A stretch of DNA of 36,245 nucleotides, from the NCBI GenBank assembly GCA_031292655.1, contig JARLGO010000415.1, forward strand, positions 1 to 36,245, given 5' to 3'. Shown here one piece after another: positions 25,443-34,686 of the stretch (positions are counted from its first letter, which is position 1; the number at the start of each line of letters is the position of its first letter). Source of the stretch: Geothrix sp. Its GTDB lineage: Bacteria > Acidobacteriota > Holophagae > Holophagales > Holophagaceae. The notes beneath the pieces were generated by a model. That model saw only the letters and a program-made list of their open reading frames with translations, did not search any database and was not told where the DNA came from. The translations under genes were made by a program, and so were the position numbers.

Positions 25443-25630
25443 TTGCCACCGAGGCGGGGGGGTGGGAAGCCGCTGCCACCCTCCCCGCCGAGGAAGCCCT
25501 CGCTTGGGCCGAGCGGATCCTCCGGGACCGCCGCTGGGCCGCCTATGAACGGGCGCTCCAGATCTATGCCAGCTCGATGGCCGCCCATGGCGAGCCCCGC
25601 CCCGAACCACCCCAACCCCCTGAGGACTGA
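25313..25630 (+). CDS. Tail assembly chaperone, -1 frame extension (no own conventional start)
   Basis: Open -1 frame from T_TTT_TTC (25313-25319) to TGA 25628-25630: ...LLVVQLIATEAGGWEAAATLPAEEALAWAERILRDRRWAAYERALQIYASSMAAHGEPRPEPPQPPED*. Confidence 0.65.
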   Translation, partial: FFRAVQGLEQAFPRLFAAAEGGGDGESRADRRPVPAGLLVVQLIATEAGGWEAAATLPAEEALAWAERILRDRRWAAYERALQIYASSMAAHGEPRPEPPQPPED

Positions 25631-28600
25631 TGTCATTCCAGGTCGAAGTCGAATTCGTGGCCCTGGCCGAGCAGCTCAAAGGGCAGCTCGGCCAGATCAA
25701 CGATTCGCTCCAGCAGATGGTCGGTGCCTCCGGCCAGGCTGGGGAAGCCGCCGGGTCCATGGGGCAAAGCGTCTTCGAGGGGGTGGTGACGGCGGAGCTG
25801 GCCGTTAAGGCGCTGACTGCCGCGTTCGAGGGAGTCAAGGAAGCCATCGGCTCGGTTATCGAGCGCGGCATCACTTTCAATGCCTCCATGGCTCAGAGCG
25901 CCCTGGGCGTGGGCACGCTTATCGCAACCATGAGCGACCTCAGGGATGCGAATGGGAATCTGTTGAAGGGCCAGCAGGCCCTCACAGCGGGATTGGAGCT
26001 TGGAGAGCGCCAAATCCAAGCCTTGCGCATCGGCAGCTTCCAGACGGTGGCCACCGTCCGCGAACTCACCGATGCCTACCAGCAGGGGCTTGGTCCCATG
26101 TTGGCGGCCGGAGTGGGTTTGGACGACACCACCAGGCTGACGGTCAAGTTCGCCCAGGCTGCGGGGGCCCTGGGCCTGGACATCCATACCCTCGGCCACG
26201 AGCTGCGGGCCACCTTCAGCGGCACCATCAGCCCCCGCATCACCAAGATCGCCAGCGCCCTCCAGATCAGCTCGGAAGACATCCAGAAGTGGAAGCAGGC
26301 CGGGACGCTGGTCGAGGAGATGAACAAGCGCCTGGAGTTCTTCGGCCTTGCCGGGGAAAAGGTGGAAGCCAGCTGGAAGGGCGTCACCTCCAATCTGGAG
26401 CACGCCTTCGAAGCCGGGGCTGGTCAGATGACCAAGCCGCTGTTCGATTCACTGCTGGAGGGGCTGCACAACGCCTTGAATGGCGCGTTCGACACGTCTA
26501 CGGGTGAATTCAGCAAGCTCTTTGATGGCTTGCTTGATGCAGGAAAGACCACCTTCGAGGCGTTGGGCGATCTCTCGAAGGGCGCCTTGTCCTGGGCCGT
26601 CCAGGCTGCTGAGGATCTATCGGCATGGTTCAAGGAGAACCGGGCCGATGTGATCGAGATGGTTGGGGCCATGAAGGCCCTGGCCATGCAAATCGGCGGC
26701 ATCTTGAAGGATGTGGTCTCTGTAGGGGCCGCTGCCAACCAAGCCCAGGGGCAGTTCAGCATCTTGAGGACGGTGGTGGAGGGGATTGGCCTGGTGATCG
26801 CGGTCATCCGGGATGTGGTCTCCGCGGTGGCCTATGCCCTCCAAACGGTGGGCGTGTTCCTTCTCCAAGGGGTGCTAGGTCCGATCCAGCTGGTGCTCAT
26901 CGGCATCGGCGAAGCCATGAACTATGTCAAGAAGGGCTCCGGCGACATGGTCGTCAAGGTGGCCGAAGACATGCAGAAGTTCCTGGATGCAGGCCATGCG
27001 GGGGCGGATGCCTTCCTCAAGCCCATCCTCGAAGGCAAAGGCGCGGTCGCCCAGTTCGGGGACGCGCTGCTGGATGCCAAGATCAAGGCGCAGAGCCTGG
27101 AAGAGGCCACGAAAAAGGCCGGAGACTCAGCCGTCACAGCCAGCGCCAAAGCGGCCAAAGAAAAACAGCAGGACAAGAGCGAAGCCCTGCGGGCCATGGA
27201 GCAGGAGGTCTTCCTTCAGGGCGAGGCCCTGAAGATGATGCCCAAGGCCACCCTGGCGGAGCAGGAGGCCCTGGCCATCGCCAAGGCCAAGCTGGAGGCG
27301 GCGCGGGCGCTGGCCAAGATCCAGGCCGACAACGAAAAGCGCGACGACGGCACCGGCAAGATCGTCAAGGGCATCAGCGACAAGGATGCAGCTGAGCGGC
27401 GCCTGGCGGTGCAGAAGGCCGAGCTGGCCGAGGAGGAGAAGGCCCACAAGGAATTCTCCGACAAGCGGGAGGCGATGATGGGGGATCTCCAGTCCCGGCT
27501 CACCGCCCAGGAGGATGGCGGCCTGGCCAAGCGACTGGAGGCGGTGCGTAAAACCTTCGCGGCCTTGCGCAAAGAGAATGAGCAACTGGCCAAGGACGGC
27601 CAGAAACCCATGTCCGAGGCGGAGATTCAGGCCGCCGAGGATGCCGCCAAGGCCCAGGCCCGGAGGGACCAGGTCAAGGCGGACCTCGCCCAGCTGAAGC
27701 AGCAGATGACCGAGCTGGCCCAGATCAACGGCGGCCCGCTGACCTCAGGCCAGATGGACGAGGCCCTGGACCGATTTGCCCGGAAATCCCCGGAGGCCGC
27801 CGCGGCCGCTTCGAAGCTGCGGCAGGAGTTGCACCTGGGGGAGGGCGCCCTGGCGGGCTTCAAAGACGGCCTGCAGATGTGGGTGGCCACCGCCACGAAC
27901 ACTTTCCAGACTTTCAAGGCCGCCGCCACGCAGGTGTTGGGGGGCGTCACGAATGCCTTTGCCTCGGGAATCCAGGGGATCCTCAGCGGCCAGATGAGCC
28001 TGAGCCAGGGGATCAAGTCCATCTGGGCTGGGATCGTAAGTTCCATCGCTGGGGCCGTGGCTCAGATGATCGCGCAATGGCTGGTCCTGGCGGCCGTCAA
28101 GAAGGCTCTGGGTCTGGAAGAGAACGCCACCGATGGCGGCCGCACGGCTGCCGCCATGACAACGGCCACGGCGGAGACCTGGGCGGCCTATGCCGGCATT
28201 CCTTTTGCGGGACCCGTCCTGGCGGAAGCCCAGATCGTGGCCATGTATGCCTCCATGGCGGCGTCGAGTGGCATGGCCAGTGCGATGGGCGCGAAGGTGG
28301 CGACCGGCATGCGGGTGGGCGGCCTGGTGACAGAGCCTCAGTTCACCTACCTGGCCGAAGACCGGGTGCCCGAAGTCGTGGCCCCGCAGCGTGACTTCAT
28401 GGACTGGGCGCGAACCATGGTCGCCATGGGCGCCAACCTACAGGCCAACGTCCAGCGGAATGACCGCGTGACGATGGGCTATTCGTCCCAGGCCGCCAGC
28501 TATGCCAGCGCCACTTCCGGGCAGCAATCCGGCCTGAGCAATCCGCAAGGCAATGGAGGCACCGTCCTCAACCTCGCCATCCACAACCCGACCATCCTGG

Positions 28601-28716
28601 ATAGCTCCCGGCGCGGCCTGCGCACCTTCGGGGGCATGGTCATCGACGGGGCCCGGGCGGCGGCGCGGGAGCGCAGCGTGGTCCTGGTGCCCGGCCAGGT
28701 CTTCGGCGGCCTCTGA
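25630..28716 (+). CDS. Tail tape measure protein
   Basis: 1028 aa, central coiled-coil, hydrophobic segments, location. Confidence 0.88.
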   Translation: MSFQVEVEFVALAEQLKGQLGQINDSLQQMVGASGQAGEAAGSMGQSVFEGVVTAELAVKALTAAFEGVKEAIGSVIERGITFNASMAQSALGVGTLIATMSDLRDANGNLLKGQQALTAGLELGERQIQALRIGSFQTVATVRELTDAYQQGLGPMLAAGVGLDDTTRLTVKFAQAAGALGLDIHTLGHELRATFSGTISPRITKIASALQISSEDIQKWKQAGTLVEEMNKRLEFFGLAGEKVEASWKGVTSNLEHAFEAGAGQMTKPLFDSLLEGLHNALNGAFDTSTGEFSKLFDGLLDAGKTTFEALGDLSKGALSWAVQAAEDLSAWFKENRADVIEMVGAMKALAMQIGGILKDVVSVGAAANQAQGQFSILRTVVEGIGLVIAVIRDVVSAVAYALQTVGVFLLQGVLGPIQLVLIGIGEAMNYVKKGSGDMVVKVAEDMQKFLDAGHAGADAFLKPILEGKGAVAQFGDALLDAKIKAQSLEEATKKAGDSAVTASAKAAKEKQQDKSEALRAMEQEVFLQGEALKMMPKATLAEQEALAIAKAKLEAARALAKIQADNEKRDDGTGKIVKGISDKDAAERRLAVQKAELAEEEKAHKEFSDKREAMMGDLQSRLTAQEDGGLAKRLEAVRKTFAALRKENEQLAKDGQKPMSEAEIQAAEDAAKAQARRDQVKADLAQLKQQMTELAQINGGPLTSGQMDEALDRFARKSPEAAAAASKLRQELHLGEGALAGFKDGLQMWVATATNTFQTFKAAATQVLGGVTNAFASGIQGILSGQMSLSQGIKSIWAGIVSSIAGAVAQMIAQWLVLAAVKKALGLEENATDGGRTAAAMTTATAETWAAYAGIPFAGPVLAEAQIVAMYASMAASSGMASAMGAKVATGMRVGGLVTEPQFTYLAEDRVPEVVAPQRDFMDWARTMVAMGANLQANVQRNDRVTMGYSSQAASYASATSGQQSGLSNPQGNGGTVLNLAIHNPTILDSSRRGLRTFGGMVIDGARAAARERSVVLVPGQVFGGL

Positions 28717-31700
28717 TGTCCACCTGGCACGTCACCGCCATCGAGCGCCTGGGGGCGCCGGACGCCTCGTGGCCCTCGATCTACGGGCCCACGGCGGGCA
28801 CGGACCCAGTGGCGGCCAACGGCCTGCACACCCTGGACCTCACGCCCAGCTTGGAGCCCCTGAAGGACTTCAGCGTCGAGATGCAGCGGGACCTCACCAC
28901 CAGCAGCTTCAGCAGCATGACCCTCGACCTGGCGGACGCGGACGGCAGCCTGGCCGACACGCTGGGGCCCTTCAGCGCTACCTTGGCCGCCGCCAACCGC
29001 TACTTCGGCCCCTGGGTGCAGGTGATCGAGGAATGGAGCACCGGATCGGCCGTGCGCTTCCTGGGCTACATCGACGAGGGCAGCATCCAGTGGAGCGAGG
29101 ACGACGCCCGCACCCAGGTCACGGTGCTCCACGCCAGCCAGCTGCTGAAAGAGCGCCTGATCACGGATTTCCCGGCCCTGCTGCGCCCCTGGCCCAGCGT
29201 TCCGAACGGCGTGGCCGCCAGCTTCGCGCAAAGTACCGCGGACGCTCTCCTGGCCGCCGCGGCGCCCGCCTACGCCCCCCGGTCCAACGCCGCGGCCCTG
29301 GAGGCCGCCCTGTGGACCACCGGGCAGCTTTCCTGGGAGGCCACGCCCTACAAGACCGTCATCCCCATGACCGGCGGGATGACCCGGACCATCACCACCT
29401 ATTACCCGGTGCCGACCGCCCTCGCGTCCTCCATCACCATCGGCAGCCACACCTATGCGGTGGATCACATCGACTGGGACCCCTCGCTGACGGATTCCTA
29501 CTTCGACGGTACCGAGACGGACTATTTCAAGGTGGCCCGGATCTACCTGCAGGGCGCGCCGGATCTCACCGGCATCCTGACGCTGGGAGCCACCGTCACC
29601 TGGGCCATCCCTGAGAGCCAGCGGAGCCACTACCTCCTGCCTGCGGGCTCTATCCCGGCGCCGGCATCGGGCAGCGATGGTCCGAAGTCCATCCAGCTGA
29701 ACACCGTCGAGCAGCTAGCGGCGGGTGACGTGCTGACGCTGACCTTCGTGGATTCGTCCTCCGGCGCGCCGCGCTCCACCACGGCGGACCTGCCGGTGAT
29801 CGTCGGTTTGGATGGCGAGACGGCCACGGTGCACCTGGCCACGGCCATCAGCCAGGGCTACGCCAACGTCAGCAAGGTGCGCCGCAACAGCCAGGATCCG
29901 GTGCTCTTCGACGGGCTGAAGTACGCCCAGGCCCTGGTGGCGCCCTTCGCCCTGGACGCCTCGGCCTTCACACCCGCGCCCACCGACCTGCCCGTGCTGG
30001 TCTGGCAGCCCTACGACGTGGCCACGCCGCCCCTCTACGGCGCCCACCACCTGCAGACCATCGACCAGGGGGGCGCCCTGCTGGTGGCCCGGCGCGGCGC
30101 GGACAATGGCGCCGCGGCCTACCCCACCATGGGAGTCTGGCAGGGTGCCTTCGGGGGCACCTGGCTCTGGCAGGGCTTGCCCACGGCAGACGCCACCCAT
30201 CAGATCTTCGGCGATGTCCTGCAGTGGCCGGGCGGCGTCAACGGCTACACCGCCCCGGTCATCTACACCGACGGCGACCTGTCCGGCGGGGCGACCATCC
30301 CCCCCAACGGCTGGAGGCACCACTGGCGCACTTGGAAGGACCTGGCCCACCAATCCCAGCCCGTGGAGAGCACCTGGGACGGCACCACGGTCCACTGGGT
30401 GCCCACCGTGGCCACCGGGGATGTCCCGGCCAAGCTGGTCGCCTTCGCCGCCAGCACCCCCACCCCGGGCCGCTACGCCCTGGCCGCGGGTGCCTGGACC
30501 TTCCAGGCCCACTCCGGCAACGGCACCCTGGCCGCGGCCGTGACGCCCACCCTCACGGGCGCCTGGCCCTCCGGCAATCCCCTGGCCCTGGGCATGGGGA
30601 TCTACGCCGCGGGCGACGAGCAGGAGGCCATCCTGGGTTTGGTGGCCACCGGCGCGGCCTACCCCTTCACCAACCTGACGGCCGTCCTGATGTCCCAGTC
30701 CGCCGGCGGCAACCTGACCGTCCGCCAGACCCAATCCCTGTGGGACAGCACCGGCCCGGCTTGGGCCACGGGGACCAACTACAGCCTCTTCCAAACGGTC
30801 ACCAACGCGGGCACCGCCTACACCTGCCTTGCGCCGCACACGTCGGGCACCTTCGGGGTGGACTTGGCCACCGGCAAGTGGATCGTCGCGGCCCCGGCGG
30901 GCCCCTGGGCCCTGGGCGGCGGCCTGGTGGTGCAGAGCTGGACGGAGACCATCGGTGGCCTGCCCTACGCCCACACCCGCCTCATCAAGCTCAACGGCAC
31001 CACCGGGCAGGTGGCCGACCTCAAGACCCTGGAAATCATCCCCCAGACCCTCCAGCCCCTGCTGCTTACGGGGGCATCCGGTTCGCGGGTGGTCGGCGGC
31101 TGGTACGCGCTGGCCCTGGAGAGCTACGCCGATCAGAACTACGCCATGTCGCGGCGGCTGCGCTTCGTCTACCTCGACCAGAGCCTGGCCGTGGTCAACG
31201 GGCAGCCCGAGCCGGATCCCACCGTGCCCACCGATGTCACCAAATACTTCAGCCGGGGCGACATGGTGGCCAGCCTGGTGCCCGATGGCGCCCTGATCGC
31301 CCGGATGGTGCGGACCAACAACGGGGCCGACACCATGGCGGGTCTGGTGGCGGGGCGGATCTTCACCATCGGCCACACGCTGCCCACCACCGTCGAGCGC
31401 CTGAAGATCGGCGCCACCGTGCCCCAGGGCAACACGCTGGACGTTTCCAACAGCGGCGACGGCCTGGCGGCCTCGGACTACCTCGAGAAGTTCGCCGCGG
31501 CGCAGCTGGCCAACGCCATCCCCTCGTCGGACGGCAACATGGCCCTGGTGAGCCGCGCCGGGGGCACCGTGCGCCTGCGCACCTTCGGCGCCCAGCAGGC
31601 CAGCGTGATGCCCTCCGAGCGCGGCAAGCGCAGCAAGACACAGGTCTGGACGGGCTACCTGCGCCGGGTGCGCGTCACCTACACCGACATCCTCACCGGG

Positions 31701-32066
31701 GGCACCGCCACCGTCTCGGTGGATGCCACCTTCGACGGCGGCAGCATCCTGGATCTGGATCTGTCGGACCTGGTGTGCAGCGAGACCATGGCCCAGGCCG
31801 TGGGGCAGGCCACCGTCTACTGGCTGGGGCAGCCCGCGCCCGTGATCAACGAGACGTGGGTGGATCTCTCCGGCGGCGTGCAGGGGGACATGGCACCCGC
31901 CTGGTGGGCCTCCTGGCATGTGGGCGACCTGGTGGTGCTGGATCCCTTCGTGGGGCCCTCGAATGTCACCGCCTGGAAACTCCTCAAGCTGCAGCCCGGC
32001 CTCGAGGACCGTTCCGTGGACGTGGAGCTGCGCAAGCAGCCCTTCCTCATCTCTGTGGGGTCCTGA
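28716..32066 (+). CDS. Tail tip/hub-like structural protein
   Basis: Very large ORF directly after tape measure. Confidence 0.65.
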   Translation: MSTWHVTAIERLGAPDASWPSIYGPTAGTDPVAANGLHTLDLTPSLEPLKDFSVEMQRDLTTSSFSSMTLDLADADGSLADTLGPFSATLAAANRYFGPWVQVIEEWSTGSAVRFLGYIDEGSIQWSEDDARTQVTVLHASQLLKERLITDFPALLRPWPSVPNGVAASFAQSTADALLAAAAPAYAPRSNAAALEAALWTTGQLSWEATPYKTVIPMTGGMTRTITTYYPVPTALASSITIGSHTYAVDHIDWDPSLTDSYFDGTETDYFKVARIYLQGAPDLTGILTLGATVTWAIPESQRSHYLLPAGSIPAPASGSDGPKSIQLNTVEQLAAGDVLTLTFVDSSSGAPRSTTADLPVIVGLDGETATVHLATAISQGYANVSKVRRNSQDPVLFDGLKYAQALVAPFALDASAFTPAPTDLPVLVWQPYDVATPPLYGAHHLQTIDQGGALLVARRGADNGAAAYPTMGVWQGAFGGTWLWQGLPTADATHQIFGDVLQWPGGVNGYTAPVIYTDGDLSGGATIPPNGWRHHWRTWKDLAHQSQPVESTWDGTTVHWVPTVATGDVPAKLVAFAASTPTPGRYALAAGAWTFQAHSGNGTLAAAVTPTLTGAWPSGNPLALGMGIYAAGDEQEAILGLVATGAAYPFTNLTAVLMSQSAGGNLTVRQTQSLWDSTGPAWATGTNYSLFQTVTNAGTAYTCLAPHTSGTFGVDLATGKWIVAAPAGPWALGGGLVVQSWTETIGGLPYAHTRLIKLNGTTGQVADLKTLEIIPQTLQPLLLTGASGSRVVGGWYALALESYADQNYAMSRRLRFVYLDQSLAVVNGQPEPDPTVPTDVTKYFSRGDMVASLVPDGALIARMVRTNNGADTMAGLVAGRIFTIGHTLPTTVERLKIGATVPQGNTLDVSNSGDGLAASDYLEKFAAAQLANAIPSSDGNMALVSRAGGTVRLRTFGAQQASVMPSERGKRSKTQVWTGYLRRVRVTYTDILTGGTATVSVDATFDGGSILDLDLSDLVCSETMAQAVGQATVYWLGQPAPVINETWVDLSGGVQGDMAPAWWASWHVGDLVVLDPFVGPSNVTAWKLLKLQPGLEDRSVDVELRKQPFLISVGS

Positions 32067-32563
32067 TGTATATCGTCTATGGCCTCGCCCAGACCCGGAT
32101 CACCCTCTACGCCGCCGATGGCGTCACGCCCCTGTACCGGATCACACTGCAGAAAGAGACCCGCGAGGGGCTGATCCTCAGCTACAAGCCTGAGGGTGTC
32201 ACCCACCAGCTGGGCAGCGGGGCGAACTGGGCCCAGAACCGGACCCATCGCGGCTTCCGCGCCCAGCTTGAGGTCAAGTGGGATTTCGGCCTCAACAGCA
32301 GCGTGGAGACCTGGGCCAGCGGCGCCTGGGGGCCGTCCGTCGTCATCCTCACGCCCACCGCCTTGAGCCTGATCTTCACCTGGGCTTTCCAGGCGCCCTG
32401 CCTGGTGGAGCCCCACCTGGATAAGGCCTACAGCTTCAGCGCCCAGCCTGACCCCTCCAAGGCCCTGGAGTTGAAGGACGTGAAGGGCGTGGCCCACAGC
32501 GGCCTCGACCTGGTGCTGGTGGCCACCACCGTGGGCAGCATCCCCGATTGGAGCAGCCTGTGA
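32066..32563 (+). CDS. Tail tip accessory protein, paralogue 1
   Basis: Shares HRGFR..L..KW..GL.S..E.W...AWG.....T with next gene. Confidence 0.65.
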   Translation: MYIVYGLAQTRITLYAADGVTPLYRITLQKETREGLILSYKPEGVTHQLGSGANWAQNRTHRGFRAQLEVKWDFGLNSSVETWASGAWGPSVVILTPTALSLIFTWAFQAPCLVEPHLDKAYSFSAQPDPSKALELKDVKGVAHSGLDLVLVATTVGSIPDWSSL

Positions 32564-33105
32564 GCTACACCGTCGTCAACACCGCCCCGGCCACGCGGAT
32601 CAGCCTGCTGGACGGTGCCGGCGTGGCCCAGGTGCGCTGGACCCTCCAGGCCCCGGAGCGCGAGGGCCGCAGCCTGCGCTGGATCCCCGACGGCATCCTG
32701 GCCCCCCTCGGCAGCGCCACGGGCTGGAGGCGCTCCTGGGAGCACCGCGGCTTCCGCTTGGAGTTGGGTCTGAAGTGGGGCTACGGCCTGACCAGCTTCC
32801 GCGAGGCTTGGACCGGCAGCGCCTGGGGCGCCCCGGTTGAGCTGCCCACCGCCACGGCCCACAGCGAGATCCTGGACTGGAGCGCCCGCTACCCAGTGCA
32901 GGTTGAGCCCTTCCTGGGCCAGCCCATGCCCAGCTTCCAGGCCCAGAGCTACGAGAAGGGCCCCAGCCTGGCCGACACCAAGGGCATCGCCCATCCCAGC
33001 CTGGAGCTGGTGCTCACGGCCATCGTGCTGCTGAGCACGGTGACTCTCCGGCAATCCCTCGGCTGGGGTATCGGCCCATGGGGCCTGCTGCCTTGGGGTG
33101 ATTGA
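32560..33105 (+). CDS. Tail tip accessory protein, paralogue 2
   Basis: GTG start overlapping previous stop; paralogous to 32066-32563. Confidence 0.65.
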   Translation: MSYTVVNTAPATRISLLDGAGVAQVRWTLQAPEREGRSLRWIPDGILAPLGSATGWRRSWEHRGFRLELGLKWGYGLTSFREAWTGSAWGAPVELPTATAHSEILDWSARYPVQVEPFLGQPMPSFQAQSYEKGPSLADTKGIAHPSLELVLTAIVLLSTVTLRQSLGWGIGPWGLLPWGD

Positions 33106-34616
33106 TGACCTATCCGACCACACCCAACCTGGGCCTTCCCCTGGTGCCCGACGGCGACCAGAGCTGGGGCCCGGCCATGCGCGCGGCCATGAACACCCTG
33201 GATGGCGCGGTGCCAATGAAGGGGCGTGTCCATGTCCTGGCTGCCACTGGCGTTCTTGCCTACAACGCCACGGCCAATCTGGACGTGGACTTCGCTGAAA
33301 GCTGCGACCTGATCAGCGTCACCTCCGATCATCCTGCCTGGATACGCGTCTATTCGAGCGATGCGGCGCGGACCCTGGACGCCGCCCGGGCCTACACCGA
33401 TGATCCGACTCCTGGCCAGGGACTCATGGGCGAGGTGGCCACCTATGCGCCGGATTATCTGACAATCGATTTCAGCCCCGTGCCTTTCTTTAACAACCAG
33501 GACGCCACCCTGGCAAAGACGGCCTACCTGGCCATCACGAACATGGATCCAGCCTATGCGGGCGTGATCAACCTGGATTTCATGGTGCTGCCCCAGGAGC
33601 AGTTGAGTCCGAGCGGCCCGCAGGGGGGCCGTGGGTTGCCAGGTGTGGATGGCAACACGGTCCTTTATGGCACCACCGATCCCACCATCGCCACGGGCGT
33701 GGATGGCAACTTCTACATCAACACCGCCACGCATACCCTCTTTGGGCCCAGGGCCGCGGGGGTTTGGCCAGCGGGGACCTCGCTGGTGGGGCCTGCCGGC
33801 GTCAATGGCACAGCTGGTGCCAATGGGACGAATGGCGTGGATGGCAACACCATCCTCTATGGCACCGTCGATCCCACTGGCGCCGTGGGTCTGGATGGGA
33901 ACTTCTACATCAACACCGCGATGCATGCCCTCTTCGGGCCCAGGGCCGCGGGGGTTTGGCCAGCGGGGACCTCGCTGGTAGGACCTGCGGGGAGTGGAGT
34001 TCCCGCAGGCGGCACCACTGGGCAGGCCCTCGTCAAGCTCAGCAATACCGATCTGGATGTGGGATGGGGGGCGGGTGGTGGTGGCGGCCTGGTGCTGCTT
34101 GAGCAGCACACGGCGAACAACTCTGCATCGCTCGATTTCACGACGGCGTTTACGAGTAACTATGACGACTACGTAATGGAACTGATCGGCATCATCCCGG
34201 CTACGAACGGGGCCGTGCCATACCTGCGCTGCTCCACGAACGGCGGCTCAGCGTGGGACACGTCGAGCATCTACACCGGCAACGAGCTGCACACTGGCGC
34301 CGCCGGCAGCAGCAGCATCGCCTACGGTGCGCAGGGACAGTGGATCATATTCAGTGACAACGCGGGCAGCGCACTCTCCTCGTCGGCGCTGCCCGCGCTC
34401 GTCGGCTCGATCCACATCTACGATCCGCTCAGCATATCCAAGCACAAGCGGTTCGTGTTCGGTGGGATCGGCGTGTACAGCGGAAATGGAGCGGACTATC
34501 TGACCCAATCGTCAGGCAAATACGCTAGCACCACGGCTGTCAATGCCCTCCGCTTCGTCCTGTCCACGGGCAACATCGCCTCGGGCACCATTCGCGTCTA
34601 CGGAATCGCCAAATAA
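33102..34616 (+). CDS. Tail fibre protein with repeated shaft module
   Basis: Gly-rich segments, VGPAGVNGTAGANGTNG, two ~64-aa repeats and adhesin-like C-terminus. Confidence 0.75.
   Translation: MMTYPTTPNLGLPLVPDGDQSWGPAMRAAMNTLDGAVPMKGRVHVLAATGVLAYNATANLDVDFAESCDLISVTSDHPAWIRVYSSDAARTLDAARAYTDDPTPGQGLMGEVATYAPDYLTIDFSPVPFFNNQDATLAKTAYLAITNMDPAYAGVINLDFMVLPQEQLSPSGPQGGRGLPGVDGNTVLYGTTDPTIATGVDGNFYINTATHTLFGPRAAGVWPAGTSLVGPAGVNGTAGANGTNGVDGNTILYGTVDPTGAVGLDGNFYINTAMHALFGPRAAGVWPAGTSLVGPAGSGVPAGGTTGQALVKLSNTDLDVGWGAGGGGGLVLLEQHTANNSASLDFTTAFTSNYDDYVMELIGIIPATNGAVPYLRCSTNGGSAWDTSSIYTGNELHTGAAGSSSIAYGAQGQWIIFSDNAGSALSSSALPALVGSIHIYDPLSISKHKRFVFGGIGVYSGNGADYLTQSSGKYASTTAVNALRFVLSTGNIASGTIRVYGIAK
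33645..34028 (+). repeat. 192-bp tandem duplication in fibre gene (two units)
   Basis: Units start GTGGATGGCAACAC at 33645 and 33837; 44-bp exact match 33744-33787 / 33936-33979. Confidence 0.9.
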
Positions 34617-34686
34617 CCACCAGAGCCCCCATGTCCACCTTACTCGCATCAACTTCATTCACTGGTCTCTGAGCTAGGGGGGGTCT

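Noticed and set aside
25443-25808. ORF MPPRRGGGKPLPP... after the chaperone gene
   Set aside because: Low-complexity Pro/Arg/Gly translation; the -1 frame at this location has the coding character instead.
29715-31919. 734-aa minus-strand ORF (and other long reverse ORFs such as 2966-4078, 17069-18349)
   Set aside because: Mirror frames of strongly GC-rich plus-strand genes; low-complexity Gly/His/Arg-rich translations and no fit with the operon.
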